From: Thermoplasmatales archaeon UBA509 | GTDB lineage: Archaea > Thermoplasmatota > Thermoplasmata > Thermoplasmatales > Thermoplasmataceae | NCBI GenBank assembly: GCA_002498845.1 | Contig: DAJC01000055.1 | Location: 1 to 34,050, forward strand | Direction: 5' to 3' | Length of the DNA stretch: 34,050 bases | In this document: positions 1 through 6,877 of the stretch, one piece after another | Position numbering within the stretch: the stretch's first letter is position 1 | Layout of the letters: the number at the start of each line of letters is the position of its first letter | Notes under the pieces: model-generated | The model's input: the letters and a program-made list of their open reading frames with translations, nothing else | Databases searched by the model: none | What the model was told of the DNA's origin: nothing | Translations under genes and position numbers: made by a program

Positions 1-49
1 ATAAGATTATAGAAAAGGTCTTTAGTAACGGTCTTCATGTTTAGCACCA

Positions 50-102
50 ACTGTCAACAGTGACAACTCAATATCGAATATTAAACTTTCTATTGTCAAT
101 AG
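50..102. promoter_or_regulatory. Two palindromic operator-like sites upstream of the winged-helix gene
   Basis: Site 1 (50-61) is ACTGT-CA-ACAGT, a perfect 5+5 inverted repeat. Site 2 (90-102) is CTATTG-T-CAATAG, a perfect 6+6 inverted repeat, flanked by ACTTTC on the left and GAAAGT on the right. Both share the core TGTCAAyAGTGA, and their centres lie about 40 bp apart, close to four helical turns. They sit just upstream of the TATA-like box of the regulator gene at 158. Autoregulation by that winged-helix protein is the natural inference but is not shown. Confidence 0.5.
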
Positions 103-118
103 TGAAAGTTCACAGAAT

Positions 119-131
119 AAATTTATTTAAT
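119..131 (+). promoter_or_regulatory. TATA-like box for the gene at 158
   Basis: An AT-only stretch containing TTTATTTAA (122-130) lies about 30 nt before the ATG at 158. That is the archaeal spacing for a transcript starting at or within a few bases of the start codon. No purine-rich ribosome binding site is visible, which fits a leaderless mRNA. Confidence 0.5.
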
Positions 132-157
132 TTTAAGTTCAACTTTTACTTTTGATA

Positions 158-745
158 ATGGTTAAAGATTCTACGAGCGTTCTGTCAAACAAGAATGCAG
201 TTCCTATAATGATTCAATTACTTGAGAAAGAGACGACGAATAAATCTGATCTGCTGAAAGTTTCCTCCATGCACACAATAAACAACATTCTTTCTCAACT
301 AGAGAAAGAGGGGTATGTAAATATCAAGGAGGAGTTCATTGGTCGAAGAACTTACTTGATCTCCCTCACCCCCAAAGGCCGTGCCGTCGCTGAACAGCTC
401 AAGAGGGCTGAGGAAGTAGCCCAGGGGGATGACACCAATGAGCCGGCAAGATTCCAGATGCCACTTGACTGGAAAGACCGCTTCAAGGGGTTGTCTGCCA
501 TGACCCATCTTAATGTCCTGGACGATCATGTCGCCATAGAGGAAATAGACAGTTCTGGTAAAATTACAAGTGTTGTCATGGTCTATATAAGGAGAATAAA
601 CAGCCACTTTGAATTGTGGTGCGAGAAGGATGAAAGTACAGAGTGCAAGCATGTGGACTTTGCCTGGTCGTTGCCTCAAATGAGAGCACTGATTGAGGAA
701 TACCTCAAGGAAGGGAAAATCAAGGATGTCCGGAGCGTGGAATAA
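158..745 (+). CDS. Winged-helix transcriptional regulator (PadR/MarR-like)
   Basis: Encodes about 195 aa. The open frame reaches upstream to a TTG at 152, but the ATG at 158 fits the TATA spacing better. Residues ~12-80 read as a winged helix-turn-helix: helices around KNAVPIMIQLLEKE and the 'TINNILSQLEKEGYVNIKEE' recognition region, then a basic wing 'GRRTYLISLTPKGRAVAEQL'. The C-terminal half (~100-195) is a separate alpha/beta domain with 'FELWCEKDE', 'CKHVDFAWSLP' and a closing helix; two Cys and one His could bind metal, which is speculative. Two palindromes upstream suggest autoregulation. The ligand is unknown. A DNA-binding function is likely from the fold; the regulon cannot be told from this window. 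Confidence 0.75.
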   Translation: MVKDSTSVLSNKNAVPIMIQLLEKETTNKSDLLKVSSMHTINNILSQLEKEGYVNIKEEFIGRRTYLISLTPKGRAVAEQLKRAEEVAQGDDTNEPARFQMPLDWKDRFKGLSAMTHLNVLDDHVAIEEIDSSGKITSVVMVYIRRINSHFELWCEKDESTECKHVDFAWSLPQMRALIEEYLKEGKIKDVRSVE

Positions 746-802
746 TACCAGCTATTTCTGTGAAAAGGAGCCTCGGATTAGAATTACGGTAATCCTGTAG
801 CC

Positions 803-1456
803 ATGTCTAACATAGTCGCTTGGTTAAGTATAATTATCTCGTCCTTCTCGCTTCTAGCAACGATTTCTGTAACTTATATTGCTTACTTCAGACAGGGAAC
901 GATTGTTCTCTCCAAGCCCGTGTATATAGGGGCAAGGCAATTAACGCAAAATGAAATAGATGCCGCTATTGAAAACAGGAAAATTTACACTACACTCGGG
1001 GGGTCCCCAAAGGCAGCTCAAGATCTAGTGCTTGTCCCTCTTTCCGTTATAACCACTGGGGCTAGACCGAGGGTTTTACGTTTCAAATTGATACTCAACG
1101 ACGAGCATGTATACCACGGAAACTTTGAACTGAACGTTACAGGACTTTCGGCGCTTAATAACCCTGCTTCTTTTCTTCTGCCAGCTTCAGGTAATACGGT
1201 TCTGCCAAGGCAAGTCTTTTCCAAAATATTATGTTTTTCACAACGTCCTTTATTGACTGGTTTAGCCGATCCCCCCACACTGGACCTTTGGTACGAGGAA
1301 ATGGACTCTTGGCACCCTGGTTTCAGGATAAAGTGGTTAGACTGGCCGACACTGAAGGAATCATTTGATCACTTCGGTTACATAAGTACTTCTGAAAACT
1401 TTGAATTTGAAACTGAATTTACTCCTGAATATGATCTTGAACTTCTCAGAAAGTAG
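803..1456 (+). CDS. Membrane-anchored protein of unknown function
   Basis: Encodes 217 aa. Residues ~5-28 (WLSIIISSFSLLATISVTYIA) form one N-terminal membrane segment. The remaining ~190 residues are soluble, beta-rich and slightly acidic, with no signal-peptidase-like site, so the protein is probably anchored. I recognise no catalytic motif. The gene starts 57 nt after the winged-helix regulator on the same strand and could be co-transcribed with it. An imperfect inverted repeat (GGATTA 775-780 / TAATCC 790-795) lies just before the start. The downstream gene converges, with only 24 nt between stop codons. The frame is well supported by its length and amino-acid composition; the function is unknown. 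Confidence 0.6.
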   Translation: MSNIVAWLSIIISSFSLLATISVTYIAYFRQGTIVLSKPVYIGARQLTQNEIDAAIENRKIYTTLGGSPKAAQDLVLVPLSVITTGARPRVLRFKLILNDEHVYHGNFELNVTGLSALNNPASFLLPASGNTVLPRQVFSKILCFSQRPLLTGLADPPTLDLWYEEMDSWHPGFRIKWLDWPTLKESFDHFGYISTSENFEFETEFTPEYDLELLRK

Positions 1457-1480
1457 ATACATATATCCCTCTGCCAGAGG

Positions 1481-2623
1481 CTATCTCCCTTCGTTAAGTA
1501 GCATAGCGTTAATTCTGTATTTCTCTGTTCTATAATGTAGCAACTCATTGTTTACAATACTCTTACGCATATTAGCGTATTCCATTCCGGTTATGATATT
1601 TTCGTGGACCCTTGAAAGATAGACTGCTCTGGAAGAATCTGACGGAGATATTGTGCCTTGGAACATGTTATCAAGAAGTGTTCTCAGTTTCGGATCTTCC
1701 TGTAGGAAACCATCTTCTCCTGAATGCTCAATGGCATTATGTTCCCTATGAAGAACTGGTACAGCAAGATCCCCCTTTTCAAATAACCTAACATTAGGTT
1801 CCCCTCCACTCCCCCCTCCATATGTCTTTTCAGCAGCAAGGTCTGCAACAACGAAGTTGGAGTAATGAAGGGCAGATATATCAGGATCAAATACACGTTT
1901 TCCAGAAACCCTAGGAGCATCAATAGTTATGAATCCTTTTCCAGATTCGTGAAGAGAATCAAGCATGGAGATAGCTTCCTGATATGCAAGGTTACTTCTG
2001 GTAAGAGTTGAGTAATTTAAACCAATAAAAGGAACTAGACTGGACGGGAACGAGGCATAATTGTTTAATTGCCTCCTGACGACCTGGAAATCACCGTGTA
2101 TATCAATCGTTGGGATAAATGGTAGGTCTTGCTTTGCGATATAACGTTGTGCGGCCGGAGTTAAATGGTCATACTGGACAAAGAAACCATCAATCACCTC
2201 TTTTCCTGTAGCAAGTTCAGAGATCAATTGGAAGAAGAATGTCCAAACCTTGTTTCGGTTAGATTCACCAATGCTCTCGAGGGCAGCCAACCCATCTTTC
2301 GTAAATTTTGGATAAACTAACCGTAAAGCATCAGCCCGTTCCACTCGCGAGAGAAAATTTCTGAAGTTTGTCTGGAAAACTGCTAGATATCCATTTTCAT
2401 TCAGAATCCTTTGTAGCTTTTTTGGATTGATAAATTCTTCATATAGAAACAATTTCCTTGTTCTGGAGAGTGGAATGTCCGCTCCGATTCCGTCTTTTGC
2501 GTTCAAGTCGACTTTGGTTATAAATCTACTGGGAGACTCTATGCTCCCTCTTGGAAATTTTATTTCAAGTCTCGAAATATCCGAGGATTCATCTCTCTCC
2601 TTCGGCACTATTGTTATTCCCAT
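1481..2623 (-). CDS. Unknown 380-aa protein, third gene of a three-gene operon
   Basis: Encodes 380 aa, no membrane segment. The N-terminal part has 'LEIKFPRGSIESPSRF' followed by 'GADIPLSRTRKLFL'. The middle (~165-290) alternates hydrophobic strands and helices ('LPFIPTIDIHGDF', 'LVPFIGLNYSTL', 'GKGFITIDAPRV', 'NFVVADLAAEKTYGGGSGGEP'). That is reminiscent of a TIM barrel, loosely of the tRNA-guanine transglycosylase/DpdA class; I treat the resemblance as weak. The start overlaps the end of the YwgA-like gene by 10 nt, so the two are translationally coupled. Because the operon begins with a zinc-ribbon protein and a SocA/YwgA-like protein, a defence or nucleic-acid role is possible but unproven. 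Confidence 0.65.
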   Translation of the reverse strand: MGITIVPKERDESSDISRLEIKFPRGSIESPSRFITKVDLNAKDGIGADIPLSRTRKLFLYEEFINPKKLQRILNENGYLAVFQTNFRNFLSRVERADALRLVYPKFTKDGLAALESIGESNRNKVWTFFFQLISELATGKEVIDGFFVQYDHLTPAAQRYIAKQDLPFIPTIDIHGDFQVVRRQLNNYASFPSSLVPFIGLNYSTLTRSNLAYQEAISMLDSLHESGKGFITIDAPRVSGKRVFDPDISALHYSNFVVADLAAEKTYGGGSGGEPNVRLFEKGDLAVPVLHREHNAIEHSGEDGFLQEDPKLRTLLDNMFQGTISPSDSSRAVYLSRVHENIITGMEYANMRKSIVNNELLHYRTEKYRINAMLLNEGR

Positions 2624-3117
2624 TTAAGCTCCTTTATGCGTGCTTTAATACCGTAATATGGATAATTCCTGTATATGTACCTCATGATACCTTTGGCAGT
2701 CCATTCATCCCAGTCTGTCTTTCTCTCTTCGAGCTTCTTTATGAGATTGCTTGGTATGTCTGAGTGTGCCAGTTCTTCCTTCAGTGCTACTTTTCCCGTC
2801 GTGGATATCACAAACGTTTGATGACCTTCCCCTTGCGGTATCACCCTAATCTCATTCCTTGACTTCAATATAGCCTGGGAGTCCACTACCAACTGGGAAT
2901 ACGGCCCAAATTGATCTGGATGAAACATAGGATCCATAACGAGTTCTTTACTAAATATCTCGTTCCAGGCAAGAAAAACTTCCTTTTGCAGTTTTGTCCT
3001 TCCTCTTATCGGCCCTACATCAAGAATTAACAAGACTAGACCTGGCACGGACAACCTTCCGCTGTTAAAATTCTTGTTTTTCATTCTGGTCCAATCAAAT
3101 TTTATTTCTACTTGCAA
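2614..3117 (-). CDS. YwgA / SocA (Panacea, DUF4065)-like protein
   Basis: Encodes 167 aa. Diagnostic features are 'GRTKLQKEVFLAWNEIF' followed about 20 residues later by 'FHPDQFGPYSQLV', the RTKLQK...FGPYS signature of YwgA-like and SocA/DUF4065 proteins. The closing 'YPYYGIKARIKELKWE' resembles the usual C-terminus of that group. In the wider family, Panacea-domain proteins act as antitoxins or protease adaptors, while YwgA itself is uncharacterised, so no exact role is assigned. It overlaps both neighbours by 10 nt (zinc-ribbon gene upstream, 380-aa gene downstream), indicating one operon. The family call is good; the function is inferred only. Confidence 0.7.
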   Translation of the reverse strand: MQVEIKFDWTRMKNKNFNSGRLSVPGLVLLILDVGPIRGRTKLQKEVFLAWNEIFSKELVMDPMFHPDQFGPYSQLVVDSQAILKSRNEIRVIPQGEGHQTFVISTTGKVALKEELAHSDIPSNLIKKLEERKTDWDEWTAKGIMRYIYRNYPYYGIKARIKELKWE

Positions 3118-3689
3118 TATGACCAGCTCCCCCCATAGATAATCCTTGCGTACTTTCCGTTACCGTTATTCTCGACCAATACATAAATGTCCACCTTGGT
3201 TCCCCCAACAGTCATCTTGGCTTTTTGACCTATATTTCCATTCTTACATGGATTGACACCTGTTTTGTCAAATTTCTTGACTATTTGCATTAATCTTCTT
3301 GCTATGCTTCTTACCGCCGACTCTATATCATTATCTCGAAAACCAATCGAACCAAAAAGTCTAAGCAAACTTTCAGGCATTATTACTTCGAGATGGTAGC
3401 CATTGTTATATGTGAACTCTGCGGTTCCCGGCTCAACCGTGCCATTTGCTTCTGTCATTTTGCATTTCGTACAAAAATAAGTATTTAGAGAAATTGAGCT
3501 TGACCTAGAATGTCCTCCAGAGGACCCGGCACCAATGCCCACAATTTGCGCTGTCAAAGATCTGGGGGTATCGCTTTCCTTCTTTTCCATACTTATTTTT
3601 TCCACAGTGGGGGAGCCACAGTAAATGCAATATAGGCCAGATTCGCCATTCACCCCAATCTTGAGATTATTGCCATAGTCGTATATCAA
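3108..3689 (-). CDS. Zinc-ribbon protein of unknown function, first gene of the operon
   Basis: Encodes 193 aa. A split zinc ribbon is visible: 'CIYCGSP' near residue 21 and 'CTKCKM' near residue 73, separated by a Ser/Gly-rich insert ('GIGAGSSGGHSRSSSIS'). The C-terminal half (~95-190) has a strand-rich start ('HLEVIMPESLLRLFGSIGF'), a helix ('SAVRSIARRLMQIVKKF') and a closing beta segment ending 'GGSWSYCK'. No catalytic residues are recognised. It overlaps the YwgA-like gene by 10 nt. A role binding nucleic acid or protein partners for the downstream pair is plausible. No TATA box stands out in the 174 nt upstream (3690-3863), where I see no other gene. Confidence 0.6.
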   Translation of the reverse strand: MIYDYGNNLKIGVNGESGLYCIYCGSPTVEKISMEKKESDTPRSLTAQIVGIGAGSSGGHSRSSSISLNTYFCTKCKMTEANGTVEPGTAEFTYNNGYHLEVIMPESLLRLFGSIGFRDNDIESAVRSIARRLMQIVKKFDKTGVNPCKNGNIGQKAKMTVGGTKVDIYVLVENNGNGKYARIIYGGSWSYCK

Positions 3690-3863
3690 TTTTTACACAG
3701 TCTCAATAAGTTTGCCCTGGAGGATTTGAAAAATCAGTCCCCATTCAGCACAACATCCATCAGCTTATGCTACAAAATGACTGAAAAAAGAGCTTGAGGA
3801 TTGAGGCTGCAAATCATCTATTTTCTGATGACTTCCTAACAAACTTTCTCTATTTTTCATAAG

Positions 3864-5009
3864 TTACACCTTTCTTATGGTAAAATCAATCTTGCTGTCA
3901 GGCGGGTGCAGATAATAATAGAAGAATGTTCCAGATTCGAATATCACCGTTGGCACATGCAGCAGGAATGCATAGAGGCTGTACAGCCTGTTATGCAGGA
4001 AACTGGCGCCGTATTGCCTTGTGGCGAATGACATTACGAGGTTGTATGTGAGCACCGCCAGCAATGGGAGAGGTGGGTTGAATCCCATAAAGTGCGATAT
4101 CATCCACACAAGAAGCCCGACAGAACTCATCCATCCGAACGCGTAAAGGTAAGCGAACCATAATACAGCCAGCTTCCTCAGCTTCCAGATGTCATGGATG
4201 CTGACCCAGAAATGGTGTACCCATCTTCTGCGCTGCTTGTAGAAATCGCTGGCTGATGTTGCCGGTGCTATGTACACAGGAGCAGGGATGTGCTCAAATT
4301 TGTAGCCTGCCCTGAATATGCGCTGCCCCATGAGCAGATCCTCAGCTGCAATGGGCCCAAAGTCCCATCCCAGTTCCGCTTCAACGTCAGCCCTTATGGT
4401 CAGCCCCTCTCCATTTACACCCACAGGCCTGTTGCGTGAATTGAAGAAGGTAACGTATGATGCATAATCAGTTACCCTCTGGCATTCTGCAACTGTTGCC
4501 AGCTTGAAATGTGTATATGCCCTCAACCTTAACGGGGGCTGTCCGGCAGCACCGTCCATACCAAGAATAAATTCAACCAGGCGCCTGCTTGCAAAGGAAT
4601 CATCGTCAAGATGCAGCACGTATGTTTCCTTCCCGAAACCATGTTCCCTGAGCCATGTGGAGAAATAGTGCTGTGCCCGGTGCTTGTTTCCTGAATGATT
4701 GGGAGTAACGTATGTTAAGGGCACCTTTATGACGTCTGCATCGTAGTGTGAGTTATCATATTCTTCTGTAAGAACGTAGATGAGCATAGGGATATTGTAT
4801 GAACGCAAATCCTGTATGATTTGGTTTACAACATCGCAGGCCCTGCCTACTGTGGTGATTACAACCATTATCCTGCGTCCATCAACAGGCGGATTGGGTT
4901 TTGCTTTAAGGTAGTGCCTGTTCCTGAGTATCAAAATTGGCTGCAATACGGCCAGGGGTGTCGACATGACTGCAAAATACAGGAATATCAGCAGCATTAT
5001 GCTGATCAT
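3864..5009 (-). CDS. Membrane family-2 glycosyltransferase (egghead-like architecture)
   Basis: Encodes 381 aa. One N-terminal membrane helix (~1-28) precedes a GT-A domain with 'MVVITTVGR', the metal-binding triad 'HLDDDS' (Asp135-137), the acceptor/base region 'AAEDLLMGQRIF' (Glu223-Asp224) and the processive-type 'KQRRRW' (~258-263). Three or so membrane helices follow (~275-365). This order matches membrane GT2 enzymes such as egghead-type beta-mannosyltransferases. It probably transfers a sugar from a nucleotide donor to a lipid or surface polymer at the inner membrane face. Donor and acceptor cannot be told. The gene stands alone between the zinc-ribbon operon and an RHH gene. The start lies after GGACAGAAG. 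The family call is firm. Confidence 0.88.
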   Translation of the reverse strand: MISIMLLIFLYFAVMSTPLAVLQPILILRNRHYLKAKPNPPVDGRRIMVVITTVGRACDVVNQIIQDLRSYNIPMLIYVLTEEYDNSHYDADVIKVPLTYVTPNHSGNKHRAQHYFSTWLREHGFGKETYVLHLDDDSFASRRLVEFILGMDGAAGQPPLRLRAYTHFKLATVAECQRVTDYASYVTFFNSRNRPVGVNGEGLTIRADVEAELGWDFGPIAAEDLLMGQRIFRAGYKFEHIPAPVYIAPATSASDFYKQRRRWVHHFWVSIHDIWKLRKLAVLWFAYLYAFGWMSSVGLLVWMISHFMGFNPPLPLLAVLTYNLVMSFATRQYGASFLHNRLYSLYAFLLHVPTVIFESGTFFYYYLHPPDSKIDFTIRKV

Positions 5010-5128
5010 CTTCTGTCCTTCCTTTCATGTTTTGTCCCCAATCCGGCAGGAAGCTGTTCCACAGTACTGTTGTAAACCTCTTCTGAGAACTTCTCATTAT
5101 AATTTCCAACACTGTTCATAAGAAGCCC

Positions 5129-5314
5129 TCAGTGCGTGGCCCCTTCAACAGAAGGTAATGTCCCGTATGTCCTGGCTGATTCTTCCCTGATCTTCGATCT
5201 TACTGCATCCGCAATAAATTCAGCATTGGATCTGTAACCAAGCCTCGCTATGTTCCTGGCTCTCTCTACTTCATCTATTAGCTCCTTAGGTAGTGCTACT
5301 GTTCTGTATTTCAT
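5129..5314 (-). CDS. Ribbon-helix-helix (CopG/Arc-like) DNA-binding protein
   Basis: Encodes 61 aa. The N-terminal strand 'YRTVALPKELIDEVE' is followed by a helix and a turn ('ARLGYRSNAEFIADAVRSKIRE'), the standard RHH layout. 'GYRSNAEF' corresponds to the G-x-(S/N)-x-(A/S)EF turn before helix B. The last 15 residues are likely unstructured. It is transcribed away from the RHH gene at 5403, with 88 nt between the two starts, so both may bind the shared intergenic region. RHH proteins dimerise and insert the paired strands into the major groove; the target here is unknown. Confidence 0.8.
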   Translation of the reverse strand: MKYRTVALPKELIDEVERARNIARLGYRSNAEFIADAVRSKIREESARTYGTLPSVEGATH

Positions 5315-5402
5315 GCGATGTATCGCCTACCAATAACATATCTATAGCCGCCTATATCAACTGACCAAAACCTGTTAAATATGTGTCACATATGAGTTAC
5401 TG
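5315..5402. promoter_or_regulatory. Shared divergent promoter between two RHH genes
   Basis: These 88 nt separate two divergent RHH genes. They hold 'CCTATATC' near 5349 and 'TTAAATATGTG' near 5375, candidate TATA elements for the two directions. The run CATATGAGTTACTGATGG before the plus-strand gene resembles CACGTGTAACTTACTGATAG at 5635-5654, ahead of the broken small gene at 5669. That suggests a reused promoter or operator block. The assignment rests on AT content and position only. Confidence 0.35.
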
Positions 5403-5573
5403 ATGGCAAAAGAGGACTGGCAGACGGTGGGACTGCCAAAGGAGCTGCTGGACCTGATAGACCACATCATTGAAGAAGGAAAGCTTGGTTACACTTCCAA
5501 ATCAGAGTTCATCAAGGAAGCCATCAGGGAGAGGATACTGAAGCTGAAGGAAGCAGGGCTTGCGGATATTTAG
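5403..5573 (+). CDS. Ribbon-helix-helix DNA-binding protein, 56 aa
   Basis: The gene is short: ATG at 5403, TAG at 5571-5573, 56 aa. The sequence begins MAKEDWQTVGLPKELLDLI, then 'GKLGYTSKSEFIKEAIRERI', a clear RHH strand-helix-turn-helix. The residue pattern 'vGLPKELLD...GYTSKSEFI' closely parallels the divergent neighbour (vALPKELID...GYRSNAEFI), so the two are paralogues. A head-to-head pair of RHH paralogues could form heterodimers or cross-repress; that is inference. TTAAATATG about 25-30 nt upstream could serve as the TATA box. Confidence 0.75.
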   Translation: MAKEDWQTVGLPKELLDLIDHIIEEGKLGYTSKSEFIKEAIRERILKLKEAGLADI

Positions 5574-5668
5574 GGCATACAGCACATGTGGGACGTGGCC
5601 CATTTTTAAAGAAGAAACGTTTATTAAGAGTTCGCACGTGTAACTTACTGATAGTAATAAAGCGAGAT

Positions 5669-5823
5669 ATGGAAGCAATGATGGGGTTTAGGTTCGAACG
5701 GGCTACAAAGAACACATACCGGGTCCGGAAAAGACTTCCGGTGAGCTTTCTATAGGGACACTGTATGTTCAGAAATCAGTATTAGCTTCCAGTGAACGGA
5801 GGAAAGTGAAAGAAAGTGAATAA
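5669..5823 (+). pseudogene. Frameshifted small protein of the 'GTLYVQK' family
   Basis: Two frames must be joined to read it. From the ATG at 5669 (or 5678/5681) one frame gives '...MGFRFERATKNTYR'. After about 5715 the continuation lies in another frame, '...GELSIGTLYVQKSVLASS...KVKESE', ending at TAA 5821-5823. The total length of 155 nt is not divisible by three. Known small archaeal and bacterial proteins of about 50-60 aa have this layout (FkfEkeTkNTyRy ... GTLYVQKs), so the two halves belong together and a single-base indel has split them. Either it is a decaying gene or there is a sequence error. The function of the family is unknown to me. An intact, shorter relative lies at 6764. Confidence 0.6.
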
Positions 5824-5855
5824 TAAACCTATCGTCGTGGAACAGGGCAAAAATA

Positions 5856-6767
5856 TTGAGGGATGATAAATTCTTGAACTCCAAATCCAATGAAATTCAG
5901 ATTGATGAACTATCCTTTCACCCGAGATTAGATGAGCTCCTCGGGAAGATACTAAAACATCTCTATAGCAATGAAAAGAGACCCTTCAATTTGTATGATG
6001 AGGAGAGGGGGAAAGACGTAGTTGATTTCTTGTGGGGTCTGCTTAAAATTGAAAAGAAAGGTGGCACTCTTACGGACCTTCTGAAATCGTTAACCAATGC
6101 GCAAAAAATGAAATTGATGAAGATGATCTTCCTTGACGATAGATTTCAGTCTTTGCCTAAGGATGATTGGAACTATTATGGGGAATATATTAAGGAATGG
6201 CCAGATAAACTCTCTCAGTTATTAAAGTTCTCAGAGTTATCTTGGGATAATACAAGAAATGAGTTTGTTTATAGTGATGGCACTCCCAAATTAATTACCA
6301 TAGACCCAATAAATGCAGAATTCATCGAAGCGAGTCTACCTGACCCCCTTTACGAGAAATTAAGAAATGAGATAAATAGGGCATATCGGTCCAATTTGCC
6401 CGATTCGGTGTTCATTTTATCCAGAAAGCTGATAGAAAACCTGGTAATCGATCTCCTGAGAGCAAAATTTCCATCCAACCCTGAAATTTATTATGATACT
6501 TCCCGCAAACAATTCCTAGATTTCTCTCTTCTGATTTCAAATCTTAATTCTCATGCCTCCTCATATGGAGTAGATGAGAAAAAAATTTCTCGGTTGATCG
6601 AACCCTTAAATAAATTGAGAGAAACGGCAAATTCAACAGCACATTCCATAACTGAAATCGCTCAGGTGGCAGATCTTCCTACCTATAAGATCAACGATTT
6701 GGTAAATACCCTCATGCATCTAATGAAACTAAATCCAGAGGTGAAAGAATGGGAAAAAGAGAAATGA
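5856..6767 (+). CDS. HEPN/DUF4145-like protein, first gene of a putative defence operon
   Basis: Encodes ~303 aa. No ATG or GTG suits the start; TTG at 5856 is the best candidate, 33 nt after the broken small gene. The N-terminal ~150 residues are helical and acidic, with no known motif. The C-terminal ~130 residues ('NEINRAYRSNLPDSVFILSRKLIENLVIDLLRAKFP ... LNKLRETANSTAHSI') match the DUF4145/HEPN-like pattern of a helical bundle ending in a polar helix with conserved Asn and His. The spacing is not the classical RX4-6H, so RNase activity is uncertain. It overlaps the 34-aa gene by 4 nt (ATGA) and heads an operon with a ParB-like protein and an adenine methylase. That context points to defence or DNA modification. 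Confidence 0.65.
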   Translation: MRDDKFLNSKSNEIQIDELSFHPRLDELLGKILKHLYSNEKRPFNLYDEERGKDVVDFLWGLLKIEKKGGTLTDLLKSLTNAQKMKLMKMIFLDDRFQSLPKDDWNYYGEYIKEWPDKLSQLLKFSELSWDNTRNEFVYSDGTPKLITIDPINAEFIEASLPDPLYEKLRNEINRAYRSNLPDSVFILSRKLIENLVIDLLRAKFPSNPEIYYDTSRKQFLDFSLLISNLNSHASSYGVDEKKISRLIEPLNKLRETANSTAHSITEIAQVADLPTYKINDLVNTLMHLMKLNPEVKEWEKEK

Positions 6768-6868
6768 TGTTTTTTGAGGGAGTTTCAATAGGGGAGTTGC
6801 GCGTGCAGAAATCGGTATTCGGTTCCAAAAAGCCTAAGAAAGTTAAGATAACACTGGAGTGGGAGTGA
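6764..6868 (+). CDS. 34-aa 'GxLxVQK' family protein
   Basis: ATG at 6764 overlaps the stop of the HEPN-like gene as ATGA; TGA is at 6866-6868. The protein contains SIGELRVQKSVFGS and ends 'KKVKITLEWE'. It aligns with the C-terminal half of the broken gene at 5669 (SIGTLYVQKSVLAS...KVK), including the VQKSV core, so it is a member of the same family lacking the N-terminal 'FkfEkeTkNTyR' strand. It sits between two operon genes with only 9 nt to the next start. The overlapping start and the preserved motif argue that it is real, though a truncated remnant carried in the operon is the alternative. Function unknown. Confidence 0.5.
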   Translation: MMFFEGVSIGELRVQKSVFGSKKPKKVKITLEWE

Positions 6869-6877
6869 TATTAACAA

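Noticed and set aside
5691..5699. GGTTCGAAC resembles a tRNA T-arm
   Set aside because: No cloverleaf can be formed around it, and the bases read as codons of the small 'FRFERATKNTYR' gene.
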